From: an uncultured Eubacteriales bacterium
GTDB lineage: Bacteria; Bacillota; Clostridia; Christensenellales; Aristaeellaceae
DNA length: 49,048 nucleotides
NCBI GenBank assembly: GCA_900553265.1
Contig: USDD01000007.1
Span: forward strand, 1-49,048
Direction: 5' to 3'
Every line of letters starts with the position of its first letter. Within the stretch, counting starts at the first letter, position 1. The notes below the pieces were generated by a model. The model was not told the DNA's origin, did no database searches, and saw only the letters and a list, made by a program, of their open reading frames with translations. This document shows, piece by piece, positions 15,752-24,494 of the stretch. The position numbers and the translations under genes were made by a program.

Positions 15752-18739
15752 ATGAAGAAACTGCATTTTCACGAGGATCCCCATCAGCTGCACGTGAACA
15801 CCCTGCCGCCGCGGGCGGATTTCGTGCCCTTTTCCAGCCGCAGGGCGGCTATGACGGAGCCGCGCGAGCGCTCCGAGCGCTTCACGTCCCTGAACGGCAA
15901 GTGGGCGTTTCACTATTTCGACAGCTACGAGGATCTGCCTGCGGAGTTCGATCCTGCAAACTATCTGACGGACGAGATCGAGGTTCCCTCGGTCTGGCAG
16001 ACTCAGGGCTACGACCGCCATCAGTACACCAACGTGGCGTTTCCGTTCCCCTACGATCCGCCCTATGTGCCCGTGGACAATCCCTGCGCGCTCTATCAGC
16101 GCACCATTGCGCTGGAAAAGCACGCCGGAACCCGCCGCACGCTGGTGTTCGAGGGCGTGGATTCCTGCTTCTATCTGTGGATCAACGGCCAGTTCATCGG
16201 CTACAGCCAGGTCTCCCATTCCACGTCCGAATTCGACGTGACCGACGCGCTGATCGACGGCGCGAACACCTTCACCGTGCTGGTGCTCAAGTGGTGCGAC
16301 GGCAGCTACTTCGAGGATCAGGACAAGCTGCGCATGTCGGGCATCTTCCGCGATGTGTTCCTGCTGGAGCGCAGCGCCCGCGGCCTGAAGGACTTCTTCA
16401 TTCACACCGCCCTGAAGGACGATTATGCCCGCGCGGACGTGTCCGTGGAGCTGGAGCGGAACGGCGACGCGCCGGTGGAATATCGCCTGTACGACGCCAT
16501 GGGCTATGAGCTGGTCAACGGCCGCGCCGAGGATGGAAAGATCGACTTCACGCTGGACAGCGTGACCCTCTGGAGCTCTGAGAATCCCTATCTGTACACC
16601 CTGCTGCTGTTCTGCGACGGCGAGTATATCGCCGAGAAGATCGGTCTGCGCGAAATCTGCGTCCGCGGCGGCGTGCTGTACGTCAACGGCCAGAACATCA
16701 AATTCCGCGGCGTGAATCGCCATGACAGCGATCCCTTCGTCGGCTACGCCGTGCGCCATGAGCAGATGCTGAAGGATCTGCAGCTGATGAAGCTGCACAA
16801 CGTCAACGCCATCCGCACCAGCCATTATCCCAACGCGCCGGAATTTTTGCGCATGTGCGATGAGTATGGCTTCTATGTCATCGACGAATCCGACGTGGAG
16901 TGCCACGGCGTGGTCTATTGCGGCGACGGCGATTACGGCCAGAATTACAACATCCTCGCCCGGGATCCCGAATATGCCGAGACCATTCTCGACCGCGTGC
17001 AGCGCAACGTCATCCGCGACAAGAACCGCACCAGCGTGCTGCTGTGGTCCATGGGCAACGAATCCGGCCACGGCGAGAACTTCAACGCGGCGCTGAAGTG
17101 GACGAAGGAATACGATCCCTCGCGCCTGACCCATTACGAGCGCGCGTCCTTCCCGCCCGAGGGCATGGAGATCAACAGGGACGATCTGGACACCTACAGC
17201 CGCATGTATCCCAGCATCGCCGAGATGGACGCGTTCCTCGAGAAGAACGAGGTTGGCAAGCCCTACATCCTGTGCGAGTATTCTCACGCCATGGGCAACG
17301 GCCCCGGAGATCTGGAGGAGTACTATCGCTGCTTCAAGCGCCATGACGGCGCGTGCGGCGGCTTCATCTGGGAGTGGTGCGATCACGCGGTCTATATGGG
17401 ACGCACTGTCGACGGCCGCGCGAAGTACTTCTACGGCGGCGACTTCGGCGAATTCCCCCACGACGGCAACTTCTGCATGGACGGTCTGGTCTATCCCGAC
17501 CGCCGCCCGCACACGGGCCTGAAGGAATACAAGAACGTCATCCGCCCCGCCCGCGTGGGCGAGGTCGATCTGAAGGCCGGCGTGTTCCAGCTGAAGAACG
17601 TGCTGGACTTCACCAACCTGCGCGAATTTGTGGAGATTTCCTACGTCGTGCGCCAGAACGGCCGGGATGTGTTCGAGGGCTCGCTCACCGAGGAGCAGCT
17701 GGACGTCGCGCCTCATGGCGTCAGGGAGATCCGCATTGCCTATCCTGAGAACCTGAAGGGCGATTTCGCCGTGTGCTTTACGACGATTCAGAAGTTCGAT
17801 ACGGCGCTGGTTCCCGCGGGCCACAAGCTGGGCGTGGAGCAGCTGGGCCGCCAGCGCTTTGAGGTCGCCGCGCGGGAGGACGGCGTGCTGGCCGTGGAGA
17901 TCATGGAGCACGGCCGCTATCTCCACATCGACGGCGAAAACTTCCACTATGTCTACGACAAGACCCGCGTGGCCTTCGATCTGCTCAATTACGACAACCT
18001 GAGCCTGATCGAGAAGCCCATGGAGCTGAACATCTGGCGCGCGCCCACGGACAACGACCGCAACATTCGCAACGAGTGGGAGGCTGCCGGCTACAACCGC
18101 GCCATTCCGCGCGGCTATGAAACGGTGGTCGACCACGAGGACGGCGACTGCATCCTGCGCACCCGCTTCTCCATCGGCGCGGTGGTCGTGCGCAACATCG
18201 TCGAGGGCGAGGCCTGCTGGCGCATCGCCAAGAACGGCGAGATCAGCGTGGAAATCACCGCCAAACGCCGCGAGGGCGCGCCCGCGCTGCCGCGCTTCGG
18301 CCTGCGGCTGTTCGTGCCCAGGCGCATGAACCAGGCGGAATACTTCGGCTATGGCCCCTATGAGAGCTATATCGACAAGCATCGCGCGTCGGTGAAGCAT
18401 CTCTATAGCGCCAGCGTCGAGAGCATGCACGAGGATTACATCCGCCCGCAGGAGAACGGCAGCCATTTCAACTGCGACTATCTGAAGCTGTCCTCCTACA
18501 ACGGCGGCATCGAGGTCACCGGCGAGGGCTTCTGCTTCAATGCCTCCCGCTACACTCAGGAGGAACTGACGAAGAAGGCGCACAACTTTGAGCTGGAGAA
18601 GTCGGACAGCGTGGTGCTGTGCATCGACGCGTTCCAGAACGGCATCGGCTCCAACAGCTGCGGCCCGAGGCTCATGGCGCGCTACGAATCCCCGGCGGAC
18701 ATTCACTTCGCCTGCAGGATTTCGCCCTATCGCGACTGA
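15752..18739 (+). CDS. beta-galactosidase, glycoside hydrolase family 2
   Basis: A 995-residue LacZ-type GH2 beta-galactosidase of the usual length. It has an N-terminal jelly-roll sugar-binding domain ('LNGKWAFHYFDSYEDLP', 'EVPSVWQTQGYDRHQYTN'), an Ig-like domain, a TIM barrel beginning at 'FRGVNRHDSDPF', and C-terminal domains including a Bgal_small_N region ('WRAPTDNDRNIRNEWEAAGY'). The acid/base residue is E437 in 'SMGNESGHGEN' and the nucleophile E509 in 'LCEYSHAMGNGPGD'. No signal peptide, so it should act in the cytoplasm on imported lactose or galactosides. The frame opens at 15671, but ATG 15752 with GGGAGG before it fits the family start. No sugar transporter or regulator is adjacent. 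Confidence 0.95.
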   Translation: MKKLHFHEDPHQLHVNTLPPRADFVPFSSRRAAMTEPRERSERFTSLNGKWAFHYFDSYEDLPAEFDPANYLTDEIEVPSVWQTQGYDRHQYTNVAFPFPYDPPYVPVDNPCALYQRTIALEKHAGTRRTLVFEGVDSCFYLWINGQFIGYSQVSHSTSEFDVTDALIDGANTFTVLVLKWCDGSYFEDQDKLRMSGIFRDVFLLERSARGLKDFFIHTALKDDYARADVSVELERNGDAPVEYRLYDAMGYELVNGRAEDGKIDFTLDSVTLWSSENPYLYTLLLFCDGEYIAEKIGLREICVRGGVLYVNGQNIKFRGVNRHDSDPFVGYAVRHEQMLKDLQLMKLHNVNAIRTSHYPNAPEFLRMCDEYGFYVIDESDVECHGVVYCGDGDYGQNYNILARDPEYAETILDRVQRNVIRDKNRTSVLLWSMGNESGHGENFNAALKWTKEYDPSRLTHYERASFPPEGMEINRDDLDTYSRMYPSIAEMDAFLEKNEVGKPYILCEYSHAMGNGPGDLEEYYRCFKRHDGACGGFIWEWCDHAVYMGRTVDGRAKYFYGGDFGEFPHDGNFCMDGLVYPDRRPHTGLKEYKNVIRPARVGEVDLKAGVFQLKNVLDFTNLREFVEISYVVRQNGRDVFEGSLTEEQLDVAPHGVREIRIAYPENLKGDFAVCFTTIQKFDTALVPAGHKLGVEQLGRQRFEVAAREDGVLAVEIMEHGRYLHIDGENFHYVYDKTRVAFDLLNYDNLSLIEKPMELNIWRAPTDNDRNIRNEWEAAGYNRAIPRGYETVVDHEDGDCILRTRFSIGAVVVRNIVEGEACWRIAKNGEISVEITAKRREGAPALPRFGLRLFVPRRMNQAEYFGYGPYESYIDKHRASVKHLYSASVESMHEDYIRPQENGSHFNCDYLKLSSYNGGIEVTGEGFCFNASRYTQEELTKKAHNFELEKSDSVVLCIDAFQNGIGSNSCGPRLMARYESPADIHFACRISPYRD

Positions 18740-18761
18740 GCATTCCCCTGAATAATTCAAT

Positions 18762-18796
18762 GGCGCGCCGCCGGAGTATTCCGGAGGCGCGCCTTC
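18762..18796 (+). terminator. hairpin after the beta-galactosidase gene
   Basis: GGCGCGCC/GGCGCGCC stem with an inner CCGGA/TCCGG stem (18762-18793), separated by single bulged bases. It is 22 bases past the stop codon; the following T tract is poor. Confidence 0.55.
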
Positions 18797-18837
18797 TGTG
18801 TCTGGAAAGAGTGCTGTATTTTCCAAAAGACAGGTGA

Positions 18838-18876
18838 GAGCGCGGAGAATCTGCCTCCGCGCTCCCCTTGTTTTTA
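18838..18876. terminator. terminator between convergent genes
   Basis: GAGCGCGGAG/CTCCGCGCTC stem with a 7-base loop (18838-18864), followed on the plus strand by CCCTTGTTTTT. It separates the beta-galactosidase gene from the convergent ligase-fusion gene. Confidence 0.7.
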
Positions 18877-21363
18877 TGCGGTTTCGATGCTGGCGGCCTT
18901 TTGCAGCTTGAGCTTTTCGATGGCCTGCTCGCGCATCTTGTATTTGAGAATTTTGCCCGCGGCGTTCATGGGGAAGGCCGGCACGAAGTCGATGTAGCGG
19001 GGAACCTTGTGGCGCGCCATATGGTCGCGCACATACTGCTTCATCTCGTCCACGGTCATGGTCTCGCCCTCCTTGAGGATGATGCACGCCATGATTTCCT
19101 CGCCGTAGTCCTCGTCGGGCACGCCGATGACCTGCACGTCCGAGACCTTCGGGTGGGTGTAGATGAATTCCTCGATCTCCTTCGGGTAAATGTTCTCGCC
19201 GCCGCGGATAATCATGTCCTTCAGGCGGCCGGTGATGCGGAAGTTGCCCTCCGGAGTCTGGCAGGCCAGATCGCCGGTGTGCAGCCAGCCGTTTTCATCG
19301 ATAGCGGCGCGGGTCGCGTCGGGCATTTTGTAATAGCCCTTCATGATATTGTAGCCGCGGGCGACGAACTCGCCGATCTCGCCCACGGGCATCTCCTCGT
19401 TGGTCTCCGGGTCGACGATGCGGCACTCGATCTCCGGCAGCGCGCGGCCGACGGTGCCCACGCGAACCTCCAGCGGGTCGTCGGTGGAGGACATGGTGCA
19501 GCCGGGGGACGACTCGGTCTGGCCGTAGACGATGGTGATCTCGGTCATGTGCATCTTGTTGACCACGTCCTGCATCTTGGAGATGGGGCAGGGCGAGCCG
19601 GCCATGATGCCCGTGCGCATGTAGGAGAAGTCGGTCTTTTCAAAGTCCGGATGCTCCAGCATGGCCACGAACATGGTGGGCACGCCGTGGAAGCAGGTGA
19701 TGTGCTCCTGGTGGATGCACGCCAGCGCCGGCTTGGGCGAGAAGTAGGGCAGCGGATAGATGGACGCGCCGTGGGTCATGGCGGCGGTCATGGCCAGCAC
19801 CATGCCGAAGCAATGGAACATGGGCACCTGAATCATCATGCGGTCGGCAGTGGACAGATCCATGCGGTCGCCGATGCACTTGCCGTTGTTGACCACGTTG
19901 TAGTGAGTCAGCATGACGCCCTTGGGGAAGCCGGTCGTGCCCGAGGTGTACTGCATGTTGCACACGTCGTGGGGCGAGACCTGGGCCGCCAGACGGCGAA
20001 CCTCCTCCACCGGCACGGTCCTGCCGCGCTCCAGCGCCTCATCCCAGGAGATGGCGCCGTTCTGGCGGAAGCCCACGGTGATGACGTTGCGCAGGAAGGG
20101 CAGGCGATGGCTGTGCAGCGGCGCGCCGGTTCTGGTCTTAACCAGCTCGGGGCAAAGCTCGTTGATGATCTGCTGATAGTCGCTGTCGCGCCAGCCCTTT
20201 TCGAGGATCAGCGTGTGGGTGTCCGACTGCCGCAGCAGATACTCCGCCTCGTGGATCTTATAGGCCGTGTTCATGGTCACCAGCACCGCGCCGATGCGCA
20301 CCGTCGCCCAGAAGCCGATGTACCACTGGGGCAGGTTGGTCGCCCACATGGCCACATGGGAGCCGGGCTTTACGCCCAGTGCGATGAGGGAGCGGGCAAA
20401 CTCGTCCACGTCGTCGCGGAACTCGCTGTAGCTGCGGGTGTAGTTGAGCGTGGTGAACTTCACCGCCGTCTGATCCGGGAATTCGTCGGCCATGCGGTCG
20501 AGTACCCTGCCGAAGGTGCAGTCGATCAGCGCGTCCTTCTTCCAGACGAACTGCCCCGTGTGCACGCGATTATAATAGAAGGTCTTCTTCATCGTGCGCG
20601 GGCTCTCGAAGCGGTGCATGTAGTTGACGAAGTGGGGGAAGATGACCTCGCGATCCGTCAGATCGGGCATCCACTCGGGCTTCCACACCAGCGAGATGAA
20701 GCCGTCGTAGTTGATGGACGACAGCGCGGCCATCAGGTCGCCGATGGGCAGCGAACCTTCGCCGATGAGGTTGAAGTGGGTTGCGTCGTCCGAGTCGCGC
20801 AGATGGACGTGGCGGACATATGCGCCCAGATTCTTGATGGTCTGCGCGGCGGTTTCGCCGTGATCGCGCCAGGTGCGGTGCATGTCCCACAGCACGCCCA
20901 GCTCGTCGCAGGCGAAGGCGTTGAGCAGATCGCGCAGGCGCTCGCTGTCGCCGTAGATGCCGCAGGTCTTGACCAGCACGGCCACGTGGTTCTCCGCCGC
21001 CATGGGCAAAAGCTCGCTCAGCGACGCGCGCACGGTTTCCTCGCCGCCGTCGGCATACGCGCCCACATAGGGAACGCGCAGCTCGGCGGCCAGGCGGATC
21101 AGCTGCTTCAGCTCGTCGCTCGAGGCCGGGTCGGCCAGATTGCAGGACGAATCCAGACAGGGAATTTCGAGATTCTTTTCGCGCATTTCGCGAACGGTGG
21201 CGGAGAGATTGTACTTGTGAAAGGGGCCGCTGCGCTCGAACAGGGCCTCCATGCGCTGCGCGTCGCGGATCTCCACGCCGCCAAAGTCCATTTCGACGGC
21301 CGCGTCGATCCATTCCTTCCAGCTGCCGTCCTCCCAGCCGCGGGTAGAAAAGGAGAGCTTCAT
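18874..21363 (-). CDS. TIM-barrel (sugar isomerase-like) / AMP-binding acyl-CoA ligase fusion
   Basis: An 829-residue two-domain protein. Residues 1 to about 255 resemble the xylose-isomerase-like TIM barrel family of sugar phosphate isomerases/epimerases ('MKLSFSTRGWEDGSW', 'VLWDMHRTWRDHGET', 'VRHVHLRDSD', 'NYDGFISLVWKPEW'). Residues about 265-829 are a full acyl-CoA synthetase of the adenylate-forming family, with the AMP/P-loop motif 'YTSGTTGFPKG' (near 473-483), 'YGQTESSPG', 'GWLHTGD' and the C-terminal 'GRLKDMIIRGGENIYPKEIE' hinge. The ligase part should activate a carboxylic acid to acyl-CoA using ATP and CoA. The ATG overlaps the LeuA-like stop codon by 4 bases. As last gene of a branched-chain operon, a branched short-chain acid is the likely substrate. 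What the barrel adds is unknown. Confidence 0.85.
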   Translation of the reverse strand: MKLSFSTRGWEDGSWKEWIDAAVEMDFGGVEIRDAQRMEALFERSGPFHKYNLSATVREMREKNLEIPCLDSSCNLADPASSDELKQLIRLAAELRVPYVGAYADGGEETVRASLSELLPMAAENHVAVLVKTCGIYGDSERLRDLLNAFACDELGVLWDMHRTWRDHGETAAQTIKNLGAYVRHVHLRDSDDATHFNLIGEGSLPIGDLMAALSSINYDGFISLVWKPEWMPDLTDREVIFPHFVNYMHRFESPRTMKKTFYYNRVHTGQFVWKKDALIDCTFGRVLDRMADEFPDQTAVKFTTLNYTRSYSEFRDDVDEFARSLIALGVKPGSHVAMWATNLPQWYIGFWATVRIGAVLVTMNTAYKIHEAEYLLRQSDTHTLILEKGWRDSDYQQIINELCPELVKTRTGAPLHSHRLPFLRNVITVGFRQNGAISWDEALERGRTVPVEEVRRLAAQVSPHDVCNMQYTSGTTGFPKGVMLTHYNVVNNGKCIGDRMDLSTADRMMIQVPMFHCFGMVLAMTAAMTHGASIYPLPYFSPKPALACIHQEHITCFHGVPTMFVAMLEHPDFEKTDFSYMRTGIMAGSPCPISKMQDVVNKMHMTEITIVYGQTESSPGCTMSSTDDPLEVRVGTVGRALPEIECRIVDPETNEEMPVGEIGEFVARGYNIMKGYYKMPDATRAAIDENGWLHTGDLACQTPEGNFRITGRLKDMIIRGGENIYPKEIEEFIYTHPKVSDVQVIGVPDEDYGEEIMACIILKEGETMTVDEMKQYVRDHMARHKVPRYIDFVPAFPMNAAGKILKYKMREQAIEKLKLQKAASIETA

Positions 21364-22778
21364 GCCTGCGCCTCCTCATACACAATTTTGTTCAGCGCGC
21401 TGATGTACGCGTGGATGCTCGCGCCGACGATGTCGGTGGAGATGCCGCGGCCCGAATAGAGCTTGCCGTTGGAGCGCAGACGCACCACGGTTTCGCCCAT
21501 GGCCTCGCGGCCCTCGGTCACGGCCTGAATCTGGAAGTCGTCCAGCTCGTAGTGATGGCCGACGATCTGCTCCACGGCCAGGAACGCCGCGTCGATGGGG
21601 CCGTCGCCCAGGCACACGCCCTCCAGCGTCTCGCCGGCCTTGTTCAGCTTCAGCTGCGCGCTGGCGGAGATGACGTTGCCGCAGTTGATGACGTAATTGA
21701 CGAGCTGATACGTCGGCGGAACCTGCATGGCCACGGAGGCCACGATGGTGTCCAGCTCCCGGGCGGAGACGGTGCCCTTCTTCTGGGCGATGCGCTCGAA
21801 GGCCTCGCAGACCTTGGCCGCGTCCTCCTCAGAAAGGTCGTAGCCGATGCGCTCCACAGCCTTCATCACCGCGGCGCGGTCGTCGTGAGCCGACAGGGCG
21901 AAATCGCCCACGGTCTCCTGCACGCCGCTGTCGAAGGGGGAATTCTGGCTTCGCGTGGTGTGGCACATCCATTCGATCTGGCTGGCGATGCGCTTGATCT
22001 CCGTCAGCTTCAGGTCGCTCTTCAGGCCGAAGCTGTCGCCTCGCGCGCCCAGCACGGCGGCGAATTCCACCAGCCGGGGATACGCGCCGGAGCAGGCGAT
22101 GGTCTTGATCTCGGTCGCGCCGGCGCGCACCGCGGCCATGGCGCAGGCGTTGGCCATGCACAGCGCGTCGGAGCAGAGCATGCCCAGACGGACGCTCTCC
22201 AGCTCGGGCACCTCGGCGCGGATACCGGTCAGGAACTCGCCCAGCTCCTCGGGGAACATCAGACCCGCCGCGTCGCAGAGCGTGACGGCGGTCGCGCCGG
22301 CCTCGATGGCCGCGCGGACGGCCTGCACGAGGAAGCCGCGCTCGCTGCGGCACGCGTCGTCGGCGATGAATTCCACATCGCCGCAGACCTCGCGGCACGC
22401 GCGGATGCGCTCGGAGATGGTCTGAAGCACCTGCGCGGGCTTCTTGTGCCAGAAATACTCCATCTGCGCCGGGCTCATGGGGGCCTTCAGCTGAAGGCGC
22501 GGTCTGCGCGCTTCCTTCAGCGCGGCCCAGGTGACCGCTACGCTGTCCTCTTCCAGCGTGACCGGCACGGCCACGGCGCTCTGGCGCACGGCGCTGGCGA
22601 TGGACTTGACCAGCAGGCTGTCGATCTTGCGGCTGCGCAGCTCGCCGACTTCGATGACCGAGATGTTCAGGCGGTCGAGCAGCTTGGCCAGTTCGATCTT
22701 TTCCTTAAAGCTCAGGGAGAATGCGGAGGAAGTGTCCGCGGTTTTGATGGTGACGTCGCTGATGGATAAACTCTGCAT
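21360..22778 (-). CDS. 2-isopropylmalate synthase-like protein with a degenerate active site
   Basis: A 472-residue LeuA-family homologue. The C-terminal regulatory domain is well kept ('LGDGPIDAAFLAVEQIVG', 'MGETVVRLRSNGKLYSGRG' and 'STDIVGASIHAYISALNK'). The N-terminal TIM barrel is recognisable ('LDRLNISVIEVG', 'AGATAVTLCDAAGLMFPEE') but has lost its chemistry: the RDGEQ motif reads KTADT (residues 12-16), the metal-binding HxH of 'HCHND' reads L-C-S at 201-203, and no NGxGERxGN segment is present. It is therefore unlikely to condense acetyl-CoA with 2-oxoisovalerate. It could be a regulatory or structural paralogue or have a new, metal-free activity. GGAGGG precedes the ATG; it overlaps the downstream fusion gene by 4 bases. 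Confidence 0.8.
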   Translation of the reverse strand: MQSLSISDVTIKTADTSSAFSLSFKEKIELAKLLDRLNISVIEVGELRSRKIDSLLVKSIASAVRQSAVAVPVTLEEDSVAVTWAALKEARRPRLQLKAPMSPAQMEYFWHKKPAQVLQTISERIRACREVCGDVEFIADDACRSERGFLVQAVRAAIEAGATAVTLCDAAGLMFPEELGEFLTGIRAEVPELESVRLGMLCSDALCMANACAMAAVRAGATEIKTIACSGAYPRLVEFAAVLGARGDSFGLKSDLKLTEIKRIASQIEWMCHTTRSQNSPFDSGVQETVGDFALSAHDDRAAVMKAVERIGYDLSEEDAAKVCEAFERIAQKKGTVSARELDTIVASVAMQVPPTYQLVNYVINCGNVISASAQLKLNKAGETLEGVCLGDGPIDAAFLAVEQIVGHHYELDDFQIQAVTEGREAMGETVVRLRSNGKLYSGRGISTDIVGASIHAYISALNKIVYEEAQA

Positions 22779-22835
22779 AGAACGCCGTCCCTCCTGTATA
22801 TAGCGTATAATTCTGTATAATGCGCCGGGCTGGAT

Positions 22836-22862
22836 GGGCGCGGACTGCGCGCGTCCGCGCCC
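22836..22862 (-). other. intercistronic hairpin between ilvE and the LeuA-like gene
   Basis: A 10-bp perfect stem GGGCGCGGAC/GTCCGCGCCC with a 7-base loop in the 99-bp gap, the largest gap inside this operon. No T run follows, so it may be an mRNA processing or stability element rather than a terminator. Confidence 0.5.
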
Positions 22863-22877
22863 TTGCCCGATGGGAAA

Positions 22878-23945
22878 TCAGATTTTGTGCGTCCAGCCGA
22901 AGGCGTCGTCGAGCTTGCCCCACTGGATGCCGGTGAGCGTGTCGTAGAGCATCTGGGTGATTTCGCCGATTTTACCGCCGTTGACGATGTACTCCTTGCC
23001 GCGGCAGGCCAGCTTGCCGATGGGCGAGACGACGGCGGCGGTGCCGCAGCCCCAGGCCTCCTCCAGCGTGCCGTTGTCCATGGCGGCGATCAGCTCGTCC
23101 ACGCTCAGCAGGCGCTCGGAGACGCTCATGCCCTTGGACTTGAGCACCTCGATGCAGCTGTTGCGGGTCACGCCGGGCAGGATGGAGCCGGTGAGCGCGG
23201 GCGTGACGATCTCGCCGTTGATCTTGAACATGACGTTCATCGCGCCGACTTCCTCGATGTACTTGCGCTCCACGCCGTCCAGCCACAGCACCTGACTGTA
23301 GCCCTTCTTCTCGGCGCGCTCGCCGGCGCGGTTGCTGGCGGCGTAGTTGCCGCCGCACTTGGCGTAGCCCGTGCCGCCGCGGACGGCGCGCACGTCGCTG
23401 TCCTCGATCATGATGCCCACGGGATTGATGCCTTCCTTATAATAGCTGCCCACGGGACAGCAGATGACGATGAAGGTGGCGTGGTGCACGGCGTGCACGC
23501 CCAGCGTCTCGTCGTTGCCGAACATGAACGGGCGGATGTACAGCGAGGTGCCCTCGCTGTGGGGAACCCAGTCGGCCTCCAGCCGCACCAGCTCGGTCAC
23601 CATCTGGAGGAAATCCTCCTCGGGCAGCTGGGGCAGGCACAGGCGCTCGGCGGAGTTCATCATGCGGCGGGCGTTCATCTCCGGGCGGAAGAGCTGAATA
23701 CCGCCGTCGGCGCGGCGATAGGCCTTCAGTCCCTCGAAGATTTCGGAGCCGTAGTGCAGGCAGGTGGAGGCGGGATGGAGGGTCAGATAGCCGAAGGGAA
23801 CGATGCGCGCGTCGTGCCAGCCCTCGTCCGAGGACCAGTCCACGACGGCCATGTGGTCGGTGAAGATCTGGCCGAAGCCCAGCTTGGTTTCGTCCGTCGG
23901 CCTGGCCTTGGGAGCGGTCGTCTTTTCAACGCGAATGTTCAGCAT
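22878..23945 (-). CDS. ilvE: branched-chain amino acid aminotransferase
   Basis: A 355-residue class IV PLP aminotransferase of the BCAT type. Recognisable segments are 'LHYGSEIFEGLKAYRRADG', 'IQLFRPEMNARRM', the PLP-lysine segment 'GTGYAKCGGNYAAS' (K196), 'YIEEVGAMNVMFKI' and 'PGVTRNSCIEVLKSKGM'. It interconverts valine, leucine and isoleucine with their 2-oxoacids using 2-oxoglutarate/glutamate, in the cytoplasm. GGAGG precedes the ATG. It follows the oxidoreductase gamma subunit by 13 bases in the T-box-controlled operon, so it shares branched-chain 2-oxoacids with that enzyme. Confidence 0.93.
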   Translation of the reverse strand: MLNIRVEKTTAPKARPTDETKLGFGQIFTDHMAVVDWSSDEGWHDARIVPFGYLTLHPASTCLHYGSEIFEGLKAYRRADGGIQLFRPEMNARRMMNSAERLCLPQLPEEDFLQMVTELVRLEADWVPHSEGTSLYIRPFMFGNDETLGVHAVHHATFIVICCPVGSYYKEGINPVGIMIEDSDVRAVRGGTGYAKCGGNYAASNRAGERAEKKGYSQVLWLDGVERKYIEEVGAMNVMFKINGEIVTPALTGSILPGVTRNSCIEVLKSKGMSVSERLLSVDELIAAMDNGTLEEAWGCGTAAVVSPIGKLACRGKEYIVNGGKIGEITQMLYDTLTGIQWGKLDDAFGWTHKI

Positions 23946-23958
23946 GCTTCAGACCTCC

Positions 23959-24492
23959 TCATTCATAGTCGCGCCCGAGCTTGAGCGCCTTCAGATTGAC
24001 GTCGTACATTTCGGGATGCTTGACCGACACGACCTTCTTCAGCGCCTTCTCCACGTCCTCGTCGCTGAACTCGCCCAGCTCGCGCAGGATGCGGCCGGTG
24101 AGGATCATGTTGGCCAGCGTGGTCATGCCGTTTTCCGAGGCCAGACGGGTGGCGGGCACATAGACGGCCTTCACGTCGGTGCGGCGCACTTTGCGCTCGA
24201 TCAGTGTGGAGTCCACGAAGATCATGCCGCCGGGCTGCACCGCGTCCTCGTACTTGTCCAGAGAGGGCAGGTTCATGACCATCAGGATGTTCGGATGGTC
24301 GACGATGGGGGAGGCGACGGGGTCGTCGGACACGATGGCCGAGCAGTTGGCCGTGCCGCCGCGCATCTCCGGGCCGTAGGACGGAAGCCAGGAGACCTCC
24401 TTGCCCTCGAGCATGCCCTTGTTGACGATGAATTTGCCGGCGAACAGCAGTCCCTGTCCGCCGAAGCCCGCGATCAGATAGGAATGCGTCAT
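23959..24492 (-). CDS. 2-oxoacid:ferredoxin oxidoreductase, gamma subunit
   Basis: A 177-residue gamma subunit of a four-subunit 2-oxoacid:ferredoxin oxidoreductase. It opens with the typical 'LIAGFGGQGLLFAGKFIV' and contains 'WLPSYGPEMRGGTANCSAIV' and 'NMILTGRILRELG'. The frame extends upstream to 24570, but the ATG at 24492 with GGAGGAGGG before it is the family start. It lies 2 bases after the beta-subunit stop and 13 bases before ilvE. The complex converts a 2-oxoacid plus CoA to acyl-CoA, CO2 and reduced ferredoxin, and can run in reverse. Confidence 0.92.
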   Translation of the reverse strand: MTHSYLIAGFGGQGLLFAGKFIVNKGMLEGKEVSWLPSYGPEMRGGTANCSAIVSDDPVASPIVDHPNILMVMNLPSLDKYEDAVQPGGMIFVDSTLIERKVRRTDVKAVYVPATRLASENGMTTLANMILTGRILRELGEFSDEDVEKALKKVVSVKHPEMYDVNLKALKLGRDYE

Positions 24493-24494
24493 GG

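Noticed and set aside
15647..19087. An 1146-residue minus-strand open frame across the beta-galactosidase gene
   Set aside because: It is antisense to a clear GH2 gene with catalytic motifs, and its composition (His/Arg/Gln-rich, low complexity) is typical of shadow frames in GC-rich DNA.
18868..21459. A long plus-strand frame opposite the ligase fusion gene
   Set aside because: Antisense shadow of a well-supported gene; composition rich in His, Gly and Arg and no family match.
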